From IMG/VR virus record IMGVR_UViG_3300013120_000339, positions 1-24,476 of that record: a stretch of 24,476 bases of DNA, one strand, 5' to 3'. Every line of letters begins with the position of its first letter. The first letter of the stretch is position 1. This stretch comes from a virus. The position numbers and the translations under genes were made by a program. Under the pieces are notes generated by a model. The model saw only the letters and a list, made by a program, of their open reading frames with translations, ran no database searches and had not been told where the DNA came from. Positions 6,736-15,706 of the stretch are shown one piece after another.

Positions 6736-7014
6736 TCACCCCGCGGACTCGGCCGGCGGCGCGTCCTTTTTGCCTGTCTTGCGGTGCCGGTGCTCGGCGG
6801 CGTTGCCCCCGACCATGGCGGCATAGAGGCCGGCGATGGTGCCGAGCCCGAACTGAACGATGGACGCGGCCGGCCCGTGCGCGACATGGGGGAGCGCCAA
6901 CAAGAGCGCCTCGCCTCCGAGGGTGACCAGGACCGCCGCGCCGAGAGCGCGCGTCAGGCCGGTCAGCTTCCGCTGCCCCTTCGATGCGTCACCGCCGTTG
7001 AACCAACCGATCAC
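6736..7014 (-). CDS. Two-helix membrane protein, candidate holin
   Basis: 92 residues from GTG 7014, which overlaps the stop of the large tail gene as GTGA. There are two transmembrane segments, about 23-45 (ALGAAVLVTLGGEALLLALP) and 52-71 (IVQFGLGTIAGLYAAMVGG), and then a basic hydrophilic tail (HRHRKTGKKD). Two helices, small size, a charged C-terminus and a position after the tail genes fit a holin, which makes the membrane pores that release the endolysin. The endolysin itself is far away on the other strand. A small tail-linked membrane protein is the alternative. Confidence 0.62.
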   Translation of the reverse strand: MIGWFNGGDASKGQRKLTGLTRALGAAVLVTLGGEALLLALPHVAHGPAASIVQFGLGTIAGLYAAMVGGNAAEHRHRKTGKKDAPPAESAG

Positions 7015-10000
7015 GTCATGTCCTTCGCTGCGTCCGCGCTTGCGCCCAGCGTAGCGGCCGCGTCGGCCATGTGCGCATAGAGCCGGTTGACCACCTGGTC
7101 GTAGCTGCCCGGGATGATGATGTCGCCCGCGACTAGGCCATGCGCACCCGTGAACGTGATATGGCTCACGCCGTCGGTGGACATGACGGTCAGCGCGACG
7201 GCCGCGTCTCGGTCCGCCGGGTTGAATCCGCGCACCTGCTGGGTGGCGAAAAACCCGTGGATGTCTCGGAACGGCTCGCCCGTCACCGGGTGGGTCGCCG
7301 GCGTGAAGTCGCTGAAGTCGATTCTGACGGTGGTCGGGTCGACGACCGCGGTGACCTCGGCCGACGCTGCCCACCCTGCCCCGTTGACGCCGTAGTGGTA
7401 CATGAGCACCTCAGCGCCCTCGCCCCAGTAGTCGATGGTCCACTCCATCACGCGGCCGGCGTTGAAACTGACGGCGGTCCCGTCCTCGCCGATGGCGCTC
7501 AGGCCTACGGCGCCGTAGGCCCGCAGGAACCTCGAGGCCACCAGGTAGACCGAGCCGAGGTGGCCGAAGATGGCGTCGCCCGTGGCGATTCGCCCGCGCC
7601 ATGTGCGGCGCTCGTCGCCAAACTGCACCATCAGGCGGGACAGGATGTCTTGGACCGCCGCCTCCGCGCCGCCCGGGGCTGCCGGGTCCGCGACGATGCC
7701 GAGGAGGTTGAGTTCCACTTCCTCGCCGTCGCCGTGGGCGGTGATGGAGGCCTGGTCGTACTGGATCACCGGCAGCGGCTCGTCGTTGTCCTCGGCCGGG
7801 TGGCTGAGGTTGAAGACCCACTTATTGACGATCTCGTCGTCGGTGCCGTTCTCGGGCACCGGATCCACCAGCCAGTCGCCGTCGGCGATGGACCGGCTGA
7901 TATCGGCGGTTGGGTCGGCGGTGCTGATGGTGGACAGCGTCTCCATGGGGTTCTCGGGCCCGACGGACACGAGAGTGAGCATGGAGTCCCCCGTGTCGGG
8001 GTCGATGCGCGAGACGATGGCCGCGCCCATGGCCATCAGCATGTCCTCGAGGACCTCCCGCACGGTCTCGCCGTCGGGATAGGTGAGGGTCCATCGGTCC
8101 ATCCCAGGGGTGTCGGGGAACCGCTCGAAGCTGGCCACATCCACGTCGGGGCTGGTGGATGCGTCGCCCACCAGGTTCGCGCCGATGGGGAGTACGTCAT
8201 AGACGCTGTCGTTGATGAGCCCGCCGCCGCCGCTGAGGAGCAGCTGGAGCAGGACCACCGCGGGGCGCTCTGCGTCGAAGCGGATCGCCGACCGGATCGC
8301 TGCCGGCTCCTGGCCCGGCCAGTTGCCGAAGCTGGGAGTTCGGTAGGGGTCCTGGATGGTGAGCCGCCAGCCGATGCTAACGCCGCCGTCGAAGACCTCC
8401 GTTGCGGCAGTGACGGAGACGTCGTGCGTCCGTTCCTCCTCGCCGTCCCAGTAGGTGACGGTCATTTTGTGGACGCCGCCGGGGGGCACTACGACCTGGT
8501 CCGACACAAGGATGGAAGGCTCGCCTGTCTGGTAGAACGCCGACGCGATACCGCGGATCGGGATGCGCTGCTCGGCGGGGCCCGCCGGGACACGGCCGGT
8601 GTCGGCCTCGGTGAACAGCGCCACCTCTCGCACCCACTCGGCGCGCCTGGGGCCGCGCCACGGCCCGCGCGCGCCGATGACCCCGTGGTGCCGGAAGGGC
8701 CGCGCCTCGTCTCCGGGGTCGGCGAAGTCCAGCCCATACCAGAGGTGGCGGAACAGGTCCGGCGGGTCGTCAGGGCCGGAAGCCGCAGCAGGACTGGACG
8801 GTGTGCGCCACGCCTTGAAGTTGGCATGCGGGAATCCGTAGGCCTCCGGCACTGCCTGCCAGTCGGACCAGAGCAGGATCCGAAGCGCACGCCGGTAGTT
8901 GTCCACGTTGTAGGCGCTCAACAGGGCCGGCCCGTCGTCGCCCTCCGCGTCGATGGTCATGTTTGCCCACATGCCACCCGCGCCGGCAAAGGACCGCGGC
9001 ACCCACGACGCCTGGGCCGCATCGACGGCCGCGTCCGGCCAGCGGGCGAGCGTTTGAGTCCCCACTGGGCCGGGCGCGACATCGACGGGGATGACCTCCA
9101 CCGCCGGCGCTGAGTTGATCAGGTCGCCGGCCGCGCCCAGCCGCGTCGGCCCCGGTGCGGCGATGATGAACTGATCGTCGCCCGCCGGGCCCGTCCCGAT
9201 GCCGTATCCGGTGACCACCTCGAAAGCGCCGCCGTGATCGTTCCACAGCTGGCCGCGACGTGGATGCTGGCCAGGGAGTCCCGTGTCCATCGTGCCCTGG
9301 TGCGGGGCGAGTTGGCCCGGTGCCACGTTGTAGACACCCGCTGCGCCTGCGTTGGCCGAGTGCGCCACCGATGTCGCGTCGCCCTGCCATGCCCACCGCT
9401 GGGCGTGGACCATCGTGCAGGCGTGCGGATAGGTCCATTCGTGCCAGTTGTCGCGGAGACCCGTGCTCACGTTGTTGTTGACCATGGCGGTGTCCGTCAA
9501 CGTGAGCAGATCGATGACCTCCACCTCTAGCCGTTTCGGGGACCCTGTCTCACGGGGCGAGCGCTCGATGAAGCCTCGCTTGATCTCCACCCATTCGCTC
9601 AGGGTGCCGTCGCTTCGGATCTGCGCCATGTGCACCGATGCGCGGCGGGTCCGCCAGAACACCACCTCATCGATGATGACCAGCGGGACCTTGCCGCCCG
9701 CCCCGTCGACGCGGTGGACCTGCGGCTGCGTGCCTGCGACGGCGCGCGTGACTGTGAATCGGTAGGGGTCGGCCGGCGCGCCGGTGCCAAGCTTCGCGGT
9801 TGCCCACATCGTCTCGAGGCCGACGTGGATCAGGGTCGGGACGGTGACAGAAGCGTGGGAGCGGTCGATCTCGACGGTGCCCGCCCCAGTGGCCTGGTCG
9901 AGCTTCGTCAGCAGCTGCGCCCAGAACGCCGCCGCCTTCTGTGTGATGCGGCTGAGTACCCGTCCCGCTTCGTTCACGCTGCGCGGGTCGTCGGTAGTGG

Positions 10001-10238
10001 CCAGAGAGACGGTCATCGGCCCCTGCTCTGCCACGCCGCCCTTGGGGTCGAGTCTCCCGGTGACCGAGCTCACCGCCACCAGCCCCGGATTGTCGTCGTA
10101 GGAGAGCGCGCCGCCCGTGCCGGGCACGCTCTCCAGCGTCGGCGCGACGGTGCCGGAGTAGTAGCGCACCTTGAGGCCCGCCACAGTGAGCCGGAAGACG
10201 CTGCGCCGGTTGATGTCTGCGTTCTCGCCGAGGCTCAC
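7011..10238 (-). CDS. Large tail-tip/host-contact structural protein (1075 aa)
   Basis: The largest gene, starting at GTG 10238 in a GTGA overlap. It lies at the distal end of the tail cluster where siphophages encode the tail hub, tip or central fibre. No known domain is readable. The sequence is beta-rich with many Asp/Gly/Pro turns. The N-terminal 130 residues include a helical stretch (VLSRITQKAAAFWAQLL), the middle holds many Trp-rich segments (DNWHEWTYPHACTMVHAQ), and the C-terminal third has PTADISRSIADGDWL and short beta repeats. The length and position fit a tail-tip or receptor-contact protein. There is no obvious peptidase or lysozyme motif. Structural role is confident, exact role is not. 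Confidence 0.7.
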   Translation of the reverse strand: MSLGENADINRRSVFRLTVAGLKVRYYSGTVAPTLESVPGTGGALSYDDNPGLVAVSSVTGRLDPKGGVAEQGPMTVSLATTDDPRSVNEAGRVLSRITQKAAAFWAQLLTKLDQATGAGTVEIDRSHASVTVPTLIHVGLETMWATAKLGTGAPADPYRFTVTRAVAGTQPQVHRVDGAGGKVPLVIIDEVVFWRTRRASVHMAQIRSDGTLSEWVEIKRGFIERSPRETGSPKRLEVEVIDLLTLTDTAMVNNNVSTGLRDNWHEWTYPHACTMVHAQRWAWQGDATSVAHSANAGAAGVYNVAPGQLAPHQGTMDTGLPGQHPRRGQLWNDHGGAFEVVTGYGIGTGPAGDDQFIIAAPGPTRLGAAGDLINSAPAVEVIPVDVAPGPVGTQTLARWPDAAVDAAQASWVPRSFAGAGGMWANMTIDAEGDDGPALLSAYNVDNYRRALRILLWSDWQAVPEAYGFPHANFKAWRTPSSPAAASGPDDPPDLFRHLWYGLDFADPGDEARPFRHHGVIGARGPWRGPRRAEWVREVALFTEADTGRVPAGPAEQRIPIRGIASAFYQTGEPSILVSDQVVVPPGGVHKMTVTYWDGEEERTHDVSVTAATEVFDGGVSIGWRLTIQDPYRTPSFGNWPGQEPAAIRSAIRFDAERPAVVLLQLLLSGGGGLINDSVYDVLPIGANLVGDASTSPDVDVASFERFPDTPGMDRWTLTYPDGETVREVLEDMLMAMGAAIVSRIDPDTGDSMLTLVSVGPENPMETLSTISTADPTADISRSIADGDWLVDPVPENGTDDEIVNKWVFNLSHPAEDNDEPLPVIQYDQASITAHGDGEEVELNLLGIVADPAAPGGAEAAVQDILSRLMVQFGDERRTWRGRIATGDAIFGHLGSVYLVASRFLRAYGAVGLSAIGEDGTAVSFNAGRVMEWTIDYWGEGAEVLMYHYGVNGAGWAASAEVTAVVDPTTVRIDFSDFTPATHPVTGEPFRDIHGFFATQQVRGFNPADRDAAVALTVMSTDGVSHITFTGAHGLVAGDIIIPGSYDQVVNRLYAHMADAAATLGASADAAKDMT

Positions 10239-10873
10239 TGGTCAATCTCCGGCTCGAAGAACTCCCACACGGTCACCTGGTGCAGCCGCACGTTTTGGGT
10301 GGTCAGCCTGACCTCCACATCGACGCCCTGCGCCGTCCCGACGTTGAGCAGTCGCGGCACGGTCGGGAAGGCTGCCGGGGCGTCGTCGATGGCGGCCCCG
10401 GTATTCGCCAGCAGGATCCGATAGGCGTCGCCCTGCGTGCCGCCGGACTCCACGATGTATGAATCAGCGGCGAGGTCGCCCCGGTCCTGGTCCCACCTGC
10501 AGCCCGCATCCTGCACCGCGCCACCGAAGGCGAGCCGCAAGTCCGCGTCTGCGTAGGTCACGGCGGCCGCTGTCCCGCGCGCCGCCTGGTAGCTGAATTC
10601 CACGAAGACGTACGACGCCTTCGGGTGCGTCCGCCATGTGACCTTCGCCGCGCGCGTGATGCCGGTGGGGTCGAGCTGCTCCGGGTCGTTATTCGACCCG
10701 CTCACGTCCCACTCAATCTCGGTGTGCGGTGCGCGCCGGAAGCGCCAGCCCACCAGGTAGTTCACCGCCTGAGCGAAGGACTGCATGGTGGGCCCGTCGA
10801 CCGGGCGCTGAAAGTGCGTCGCCTTGACGTCGGGCACCGTGGGCCAGCTGGACTGTGGGCGGACTGTCGCCAT
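10235..10873 (-). CDS. Tail-region structural protein (212 aa)
   Basis: 212 residues from ATG 10873, three bases after the previous gene's stop. The sequence looks like an all-beta domain with alternating polar and hydrophobic strands (ASYVFVEFSYQAAR, VDVEVRLTTQNVRLHQVTVWEFF). It carries one Cys and no motif. It is coupled by GTGA to the large tail protein, with which it may assemble. It could be a small fibre or baseplate-like wedge. Not recognised. Confidence 0.65.
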   Translation of the reverse strand: MATVRPQSSWPTVPDVKATHFQRPVDGPTMQSFAQAVNYLVGWRFRRAPHTEIEWDVSGSNNDPEQLDPTGITRAAKVTWRTHPKASYVFVEFSYQAARGTAAAVTYADADLRLAFGGAVQDAGCRWDQDRGDLAADSYIVESGGTQGDAYRILLANTGAAIDDAPAAFPTVPRLLNVGTAQGVDVEVRLTTQNVRLHQVTVWEFFEPEIDQ

Positions 10874-10876
10874 CTG

Positions 10877-11905
10877 CTACACCCCGAAGAACGCGAATCC
10901 ATGGACCTGAGACGGAACAGCAGCGTCGTTTTCGTCAACTACCCATGGCCGCATCCTGAGAAGCAGGTGGGGCACCGACCGCACGCCGTTGACCTCGGGC
11001 GGGGTGAAGCTCACCGAGTACCAGGCGGCCGCCGCGCCACCGGCCGGGACGATGGTCTGAGCACCGCCCCACCAGACCCAGGTACCGCCCATCAGAAACC
11101 CAGGCCGGATATAGGTCGGCTGGGCGGCGTTCTGCGCCACCTTCGCCCACAGTGTCATTTGGACGCCGCGGTCGGCCGCGCCTCTGCTGTAGGGGGTCGT
11201 CACGATGCGCGACGAGTCGGTCAGCGTGGCCGACGTCGCACCGCCCAGGCCATTCAGCCCGCTCCACGCCGAGTAACTACGCCGCCGGGCGAGCAAGTCC
11301 GCCTGCCCATCCACCAGGGTATTCCCGACGTAGCTGGGCAGCGGCTCGTCGGCGGCGTAGTAGGCAGCGCCGTATGGGGTGAAGCCGCCCACCTTAGTCG
11401 CCGCCAACGGAGAGCCGATTCGTGTGTAGCGGATGATCACCCGGTCGATTTGGAGCGTCGCACCCGCGCCGCCGCCGAGCAGATCCATGGTGATGAACTC
11501 TTCGGTCGCCGGGCCGCCCGTGACGGCCAGGCTCCCGACGAGGACCCAGGCGGAAGCGCCGACCGGGACAACGGCGTTGATGGTCGCCGCCGCAACGCTC
11601 GAGTTGAATCGGACGGTGCCCGCCGCGAGGGTGCTGAATCCCTCCACCCTGATCTCGGCCACCGTGTGCGCACCGCTGAGCACCGGGATGGGCCACTCGC
11701 AAACGCCGTTGACCGTGCCCGCTCCGGCGAGGTTGCAGAGGTTGTCGCCCCATTCCTGTTCAACCACCGGGGCGGCGTGGCCCTCGGCGTGGCACCAGTT
11801 CATGGTGGTGAGCAGCTCGCCCATGGACCCGGCGATCAGGTCGCGCCCGCTGCCGAACTCGTTCGGGTCGGGGAGGACGATGGGCGTCGGGAAGGTGTTG
11901 GGCAC
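10877..11905 (-). CDS. Tail-region structural protein, fibre-like (342 aa)
   Basis: GTG 11905 directly follows the stop of the previous gene. The 342 residues are beta-rich, with Gly/Ala/Thr-heavy strands and the run GGAGATLQIDRVIIRY, reminiscent of carbohydrate-binding jelly-roll or fibre domains that appear in phage tails. There is no catalytic motif. The position among tail genes supports a minor tail or fibre protein. The assignment is contextual. Confidence 0.62.
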   Translation of the reverse strand: MPNTFPTPIVLPDPNEFGSGRDLIAGSMGELLTTMNWCHAEGHAAPVVEQEWGDNLCNLAGAGTVNGVCEWPIPVLSGAHTVAEIRVEGFSTLAAGTVRFNSSVAAATINAVVPVGASAWVLVGSLAVTGGPATEEFITMDLLGGGAGATLQIDRVIIRYTRIGSPLAATKVGGFTPYGAAYYAADEPLPSYVGNTLVDGQADLLARRRSYSAWSGLNGLGGATSATLTDSSRIVTTPYSRGAADRGVQMTLWAKVAQNAAQPTYIRPGFLMGGTWVWWGGAQTIVPAGGAAAAWYSVSFTPPEVNGVRSVPHLLLRMRPWVVDENDAAVPSQVHGFAFFGV

Positions 11906-13138
11906 CTACTGCCCTCGCTCGTCGTCGGTGAAGATCAGGCTCGTGGGGCGTCGTCGACGCAGCTCGCCCGGCCACCGGGCGTCGTAGCGGTCACCCGTCC
12001 GCGGGTGGATACGGAGTCGAAGGCGTCCGCGATAGCCTCCGCCCTCCACGGTGTACAACAGCCCGTAGTCGCCCAGGTTGGGCAGCGGAGCCGCGCGCCT
12101 GCTGTCCCCCCAGTCTTGGTACAGCGTGACGCGCCGCCCGTGCGTGACCTGGTGGAGGAACTCGTCCATGTAGTGACGATGCTGGTCGCGCGGACCGGCG
12201 GGCCCGTCGAGGTGAAAGTCCAGCTGCCACCCGCCATAGCTGCCGACCACGTTGGACGACCACGCCCCGCTGGTCAGCCGGTCCGCCGCGCCCTCTTCCT
12301 CGGTCACGCGGAACTGTCGCACCATCGGGCGCGATGGGAAAAGCCCCGTGGGCGGCCGGTTGTTGGCGGTCAGGCTGTCCTGGCCGTTGAGCGTCACGAC
12401 CGTCTCGCTCCCGTCGAAGCCGAGGGCGTCGCGGAATGTGGTGGACAGCCACGTCGGAAGGGCCAGCGCGATCGCGTTGGGCCAGGTCGACCAGACGAAG
12501 CCGGCGTCACTGATGCCCCACTGGATCGACCGGCCCGCCGGGTCGTTGATGTCGTTGTCCAGCTTCTGGATGTTGTCGAGCGGGTGCGCGTCGTCTGCGT
12601 CGGCGATGACACCGCGGTCGCGGAAGAGGACCGGGACGTCTTGGTAGCGGAAGGCGTCAGGGAGGAGCAGGAACGGGATCCCGACGCCCGGGAAGACGCT
12701 CAGGCCCAGGTTGTCAAAGTTGCCGCGGGTCCATTCGTTGGGCGTCGTGTAACCCGGCGCACCCGCCGCGATGACGCCGGTGCCGGTGGCAGGGATGCCG
12801 AGGAACTCCGCGCCCGCGTTGCCGCCGATGTCGAAGGTCTCGACCGTGGACTGGAAGTTGATGCGGTCGTCGCTGGTGAAGGTCGCCGTGAACGTGCCCG
12901 CGCCGGTCCACTGCGAGGCGCACAGCGCCGGGAGCGTGCGGGTCGACGTCGAGCCCCGCCCGTTGAGCAGGTCCAGCAGGTCGTCGTAGATGCCCTCTGT
13001 GGTGTAGGGCGTGGACGTCGGCAGCGCCGTTGCTACGCCGCCCCGGTTGAAGAGGTCGGTGGGCGAGGACCCGCGCCACGGCCGACCGTCGAACTCGCCG
13101 AGCAGCGCGAATAGCGGGTGGGGGTTCATTCGCGGCAT
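11906..13138 (-). CDS. Minor tail protein after the tape measure (410 aa)
   Basis: ATG 13138 overlaps the tape-measure stop (ATGA) and has AGGAG nine bases upstream. A second ATG is three codons in. The slot immediately downstream of the tape measure usually holds the distal tail or tail-hub protein. The protein is mixed beta, with Asn/Asp-rich loops (IQKLDNDINDPAGRS) and a basic C-terminus (GELRRRRPTSLIF). No motif was recognised, so distal tail protein is only a positional guess. Confidence 0.65.
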   Translation of the reverse strand: MPRMNPHPLFALLGEFDGRPWRGSSPTDLFNRGGVATALPTSTPYTTEGIYDDLLDLLNGRGSTSTRTLPALCASQWTGAGTFTATFTSDDRINFQSTVETFDIGGNAGAEFLGIPATGTGVIAAGAPGYTTPNEWTRGNFDNLGLSVFPGVGIPFLLLPDAFRYQDVPVLFRDRGVIADADDAHPLDNIQKLDNDINDPAGRSIQWGISDAGFVWSTWPNAIALALPTWLSTTFRDALGFDGSETVVTLNGQDSLTANNRPPTGLFPSRPMVRQFRVTEEEGAADRLTSGAWSSNVVGSYGGWQLDFHLDGPAGPRDQHRHYMDEFLHQVTHGRRVTLYQDWGDSRRAAPLPNLGDYGLLYTVEGGGYRGRLRLRIHPRTGDRYDARWPGELRRRRPTSLIFTDDERGQ

Positions 13139-14745
13139 CAGTTGCGTCTCCTGAAGCTCCGCGCGTCGAAGCGGGCGCGGCCGCGCCGCCGGCTGCCCTC
13201 GTCCAGCAGTCGGGCGATCCCGTCCTGGATGTCCGTGCGGGTGTGGATGGGCTGGCCGTTAAAATTCGCGTTGATGATGATCGCGCCCGCCTCGGTGTCG
13301 CGGTCGCGGTCGGGGGGGAGATCGTCCGATGCCGGAGACCGCGGCGATCCACCGCCCCCTCCACCGCCGCTGCCGCCGCCCCCCCCTGTCGCAGCGGCGA
13401 CGCCGGCGGCAGCTAGCGCCACGCCTTGGAAGGCAGCGGCGGCGGCGAGGTGCTGCGACGCCAGCAGCGGCTCGGCGATCGCCTTGGCCAGACTGAACAG
13501 CGCCTCGAGCTGGGCGCGTTGGAAGATCGACGACGCCGCCGCGTTGAGGACCTGCGCTGCCGACTCCCCCGCGATGATGCCGGCCAGCGCTTGCGCCGCT
13601 GTCGCCTTGCCCTGGGCCACTGCGAAGTCCTCGAGGCCTTGCACCATGGCTGCGTTGGCGTCGTCCAGTCGCTGAGCCTCCCGTACAGCTGAGTCGATGC
13701 CCTGGGCGAATTCGCTGAACGCCGGTGACATCTGCTCGCCCAGATTCTGAAATCCGAGTGCCAGATCGTCGACCGCCTGGCTGATGCCGGGGAGGAACTC
13801 GTCGCCCTCGAAGATGAACGACAGCGACTCCGCGACCGTCTTGGCCCGGTCCAGTTCTTGGACGAACGCGAGGAGGGACTGCGTGCTCTTCCTGATGCTT
13901 CCGTCAACGTCCTCGGTCGACTCAAACAACGCAGCGAGTGACGCCGCAAACTGCAGTGCCTCGCCCTCGGCGATCTTCAGTTGGCCAGTCCAAAGCGCCT
14001 GGCTGATCCGGGCGTTGCGGATTGTCGAGTCGAGCTCGCCAGACTCCGCCCGTAGTGCGGCCATCTCCTTTCCGAGAGCCTGAAGCGTGGGCAGGTTGGC
14101 CCCGAGTGCCGCGGTGGCGTTGTTGGCGTTCTGGTTGGCCTTGGCGAGGCCATCCGCCGTCGCCTGCAGTCGGCGCTCAATCGCCTCTATCTCGCCTCGG
14201 ATATCCACCTGTCTGGTCAAGGCGGCGTTGCGCGCATCCTGGGCGGCGGCGATGTTGGCCTGAGCCTCAGCGAACCGCCGCGCGTTCTCCGGGTCGATGA
14301 GGAACGACGCCAGCCCCGCTTTGGTGGCTAGAGCCTGGAAGGCGCTCCCTGTCTCATGCACTCGCGCCGCAAGTTCCGCCTGGGCCTCCGCCTGGGCCTT
14401 GGCTGCCTCCTCTGCAGCCTTGGCGTCGGTGATCCAGTCGCGCATTGCGGTGGCCGCGCTGACGAAGCCCTGCACCATGTTGAAGAGCGCGACGCCGGAG
14501 AGCAGACCGATTGCGGTGTTGATCTGACCGAGCCGGCCTTGGAGGGCGTCGAAGCCCTTCAAGTTGTCGTCGATCGGCCGGAGGCTGTCCTGCATTGCGC
14601 CGGAGAGGTTGCCGAACGCTGACCCTGCGTTGTTGCCCGCCCTAGCTGCGCCCTCTGCCGCCTTGTCGGCTTTGCCCAAGGCATCGGACACCTTGTCTGC
14701 GCCCGTCTCGGTGAACCTGTAGTTCACCTCTCGCTCAAGCGCCAT
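13138..14745 (-). CDS. Tail tape measure protein
   Basis: 535 residues from ATG 14745, preceded by GGGAGGG at good spacing. The open frame continues 19 codons further but without a better start. The sequence is long Ala/Gln/Glu-rich helix (AEAQANIAAAQDARNAALT, EIEAIERRLQATADGLAKA) with hydrophobic segments near 85-110 (TAIGLLSGVALFNMVQGFVS). Near the C-terminus lies a Gly-rich run (from about residue 455), then an Asn/Asp-rich tail. The family sets tail length, and at roughly 1.5 angstrom per helical residue this predicts a tail of about 80 nm, short for a siphovirus. It follows the frameshifted chaperone gene, the standard arrangement. Confidence 0.85.
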   Translation of the reverse strand: MALEREVNYRFTETGADKVSDALGKADKAAEGAARAGNNAGSAFGNLSGAMQDSLRPIDDNLKGFDALQGRLGQINTAIGLLSGVALFNMVQGFVSAATAMRDWITDAKAAEEAAKAQAEAQAELAARVHETGSAFQALATKAGLASFLIDPENARRFAEAQANIAAAQDARNAALTRQVDIRGEIEAIERRLQATADGLAKANQNANNATAALGANLPTLQALGKEMAALRAESGELDSTIRNARISQALWTGQLKIAEGEALQFAASLAALFESTEDVDGSIRKSTQSLLAFVQELDRAKTVAESLSFIFEGDEFLPGISQAVDDLALGFQNLGEQMSPAFSEFAQGIDSAVREAQRLDDANAAMVQGLEDFAVAQGKATAAQALAGIIAGESAAQVLNAAASSIFQRAQLEALFSLAKAIAEPLLASQHLAAAAAFQGVALAAAGVAAATGGGGGSGGGGGGGSPRSPASDDLPPDRDRDTEAGAIIINANFNGQPIHTRTDIQDGIARLLDEGSRRRGRARFDARSFRRRN

Positions 14746-15166
14746 GGGGACCCTCCCGTCGCCGGGCCTCGGCGAGATGCTGGTGGAGCGCCTGCGACTC
14801 ACGGATAGCGGTCTCGACTAGATCCACCAGGACAACCCCAGGCCGGTCCACCAGGTCGAACACGCGCGAGATCTCACCGCCCGTGTGGCGCGCCAATCGT
14901 AGCACGCGCGCGAGCCACGGTTGGAATAGCTCGGCCAGTGGGCATGTGTAGAAGCGCTCTGCGGCCGCACTGGCGTGATACGAGACCACCGTGCCGCCGT
15001 CGATGTAGGCGCGCCCGTCGTCGTCCTCGTCGGCGAGGGAGTGGGCATGGAGCGGCCCCCCGCAGTTGCCCCGGCGCGCCCGCTCGGCTGGGTGCTTGTC
15101 GCAGTCCTCACACGACCACTTCCGCGCCCGCTTGTTGGTGGACCAGACCGCGACCGAGATCAGGCT
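14735..15166 (-). CDS. Tail assembly chaperone, -1 frameshift extension (GT-like)
   Basis: This frame is reached from the upstream chaperone by a -1 slip at 15166-15172. It reads on from SLISVAVWSTNK for 143 residues to the TGA at 14735. Between the junction and residue 59 of the extension there is no ATG, GTG or TTG. The only start-like codon at the boundary is CTG 15163, overlapping the stop. The full frameshift product would be 315 residues. The extension carries CEDC, then a third Cys in RRGNCGG (Cys191, 194 and 207 of the fusion), and Cys247, a possible zinc site. The lambda model has G and GT bind each other and the tape measure. The end overlaps the tape-measure start by 11 bases. Confidence 0.8.
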   Translation of the reverse strand, partial: SLISVAVWSTNKRARKWSCEDCDKHPAERARRGNCGGPLHAHSLADEDDDGRAYIDGGTVVSYHASAAAERFYTCPLAELFQPWLARVLRLARHTGGEISRVFDLVDRPGVVLVDLVETAIRESQALHQHLAEARRREGPHGA

Positions 15167-15681
15167 TTTCCCTGGGGCGGGGTCTCCCCGACGCGCCGGG
15201 CATGCTGGCCGAGCTCCGCCATGAATGCGGTACGTGCCGACACGGGCCGGATAGTGTCAAAGGCCTGCTCGAGGGCGGGCCCCTCGATCACCTGCCCTCT
15301 GGCGTCCTTCCACGGCGGGTCCATCCGCACGACGCTGGCCAGCGCGAGCGCGGTGGCGTAGCGCGACGTCCAGGCCTCATAAGCGGCCACCGCGGCCCGG
15401 CCGGCGGCGTCGAGTTCCAAATCAGCAGATTGGTGCAACTTGTGCCCCAGCACAGGGATCCGGCCGGCCCGCTCCCGGGCTGCCTCCGTCTCGGCGTACG
15501 TCAGGGCACGAAGCACCACATGGTCAGCGCCGGCGGGCACCTCAAGGCGCGACTGGTCCCCGGTGAGCAGGTAGTGGCGGATACTGTCCACGTCGTTGGT
15601 GCTCTGGACAAGCGGGTCAGACGCGAGAAGCACGCGGTGTTCTTCGTCGGCTGAGAGGCTGGGCGAGTAGGCGAATGGCAT
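15160..15681 (-). CDS. Tail assembly chaperone, unshifted form (G-like)
   Basis: 173 residues from ATG 15681. The protein is acidic and helical, with MPFAYSPSLSADEEH at the start and ETPPQGKA at the end. It lies between the tail tube and tape measure genes, where siphophages keep their G/GT pair. The position, the size and the slippery sequence just before the stop identify it better than the residues do. It would coat the tape measure during tail assembly and be absent from the virion. A strong hairpin lies upstream, in the gap after the tube gene. Confidence 0.85.
   Translation of the reverse strand: MPFAYSPSLSADEEHRVLLASDPLVQSTNDVDSIRHYLLTGDQSRLEVPAGADHVVLRALTYAETEAARERAGRIPVLGHKLHQSADLELDAAGRAAVAAYEAWTSRYATALALASVVRMDPPWKDARGQVIEGPALEQAFDTIRPVSARTAFMAELGQHARRVGETPPQGKA
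15166..15172 (-). promoter_or_regulatory. -1 programmed frameshift slippery site G GGA AAA
   Basis: In the chaperone frame the bases read CAG GGA AAA GCC TGA, so G GGA AAA has exactly the X XXY YYZ phase, and the stop follows one codon later. Lambda uses GGGAAAG at the same place. Slipping one base back reads AGC CTG ATC and joins the extension frame. No decisive downstream pseudoknot was identified by eye. Confidence 0.85.
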
Positions 15682-15706
15682 GGGCCCTCCGGTCGTGTCG
15701 GAAGAT

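Noticed and set aside
7140-9113. 657-codon plus-strand frame opposite the large tail gene
   Set aside because: It mirrors the 1075-residue gene codon by codon, reads as Arg/Gly/Val-rich filler and has no ribosome site or motif; a typical antisense shadow in GC-rich coding DNA.
10625-13114. 829-codon plus-strand frame opposite three tail genes
   Set aside because: Crosses the ends of several coupled minus-strand genes, with no domain or start context. Shadow.
14735-14989. Independent 84-residue gene starting at GTG 14989
   Set aside because: The same frame continues 59 codons upstream to a slippery site with conserved-looking Cys residues, so the GTG is internal to the frameshift product.
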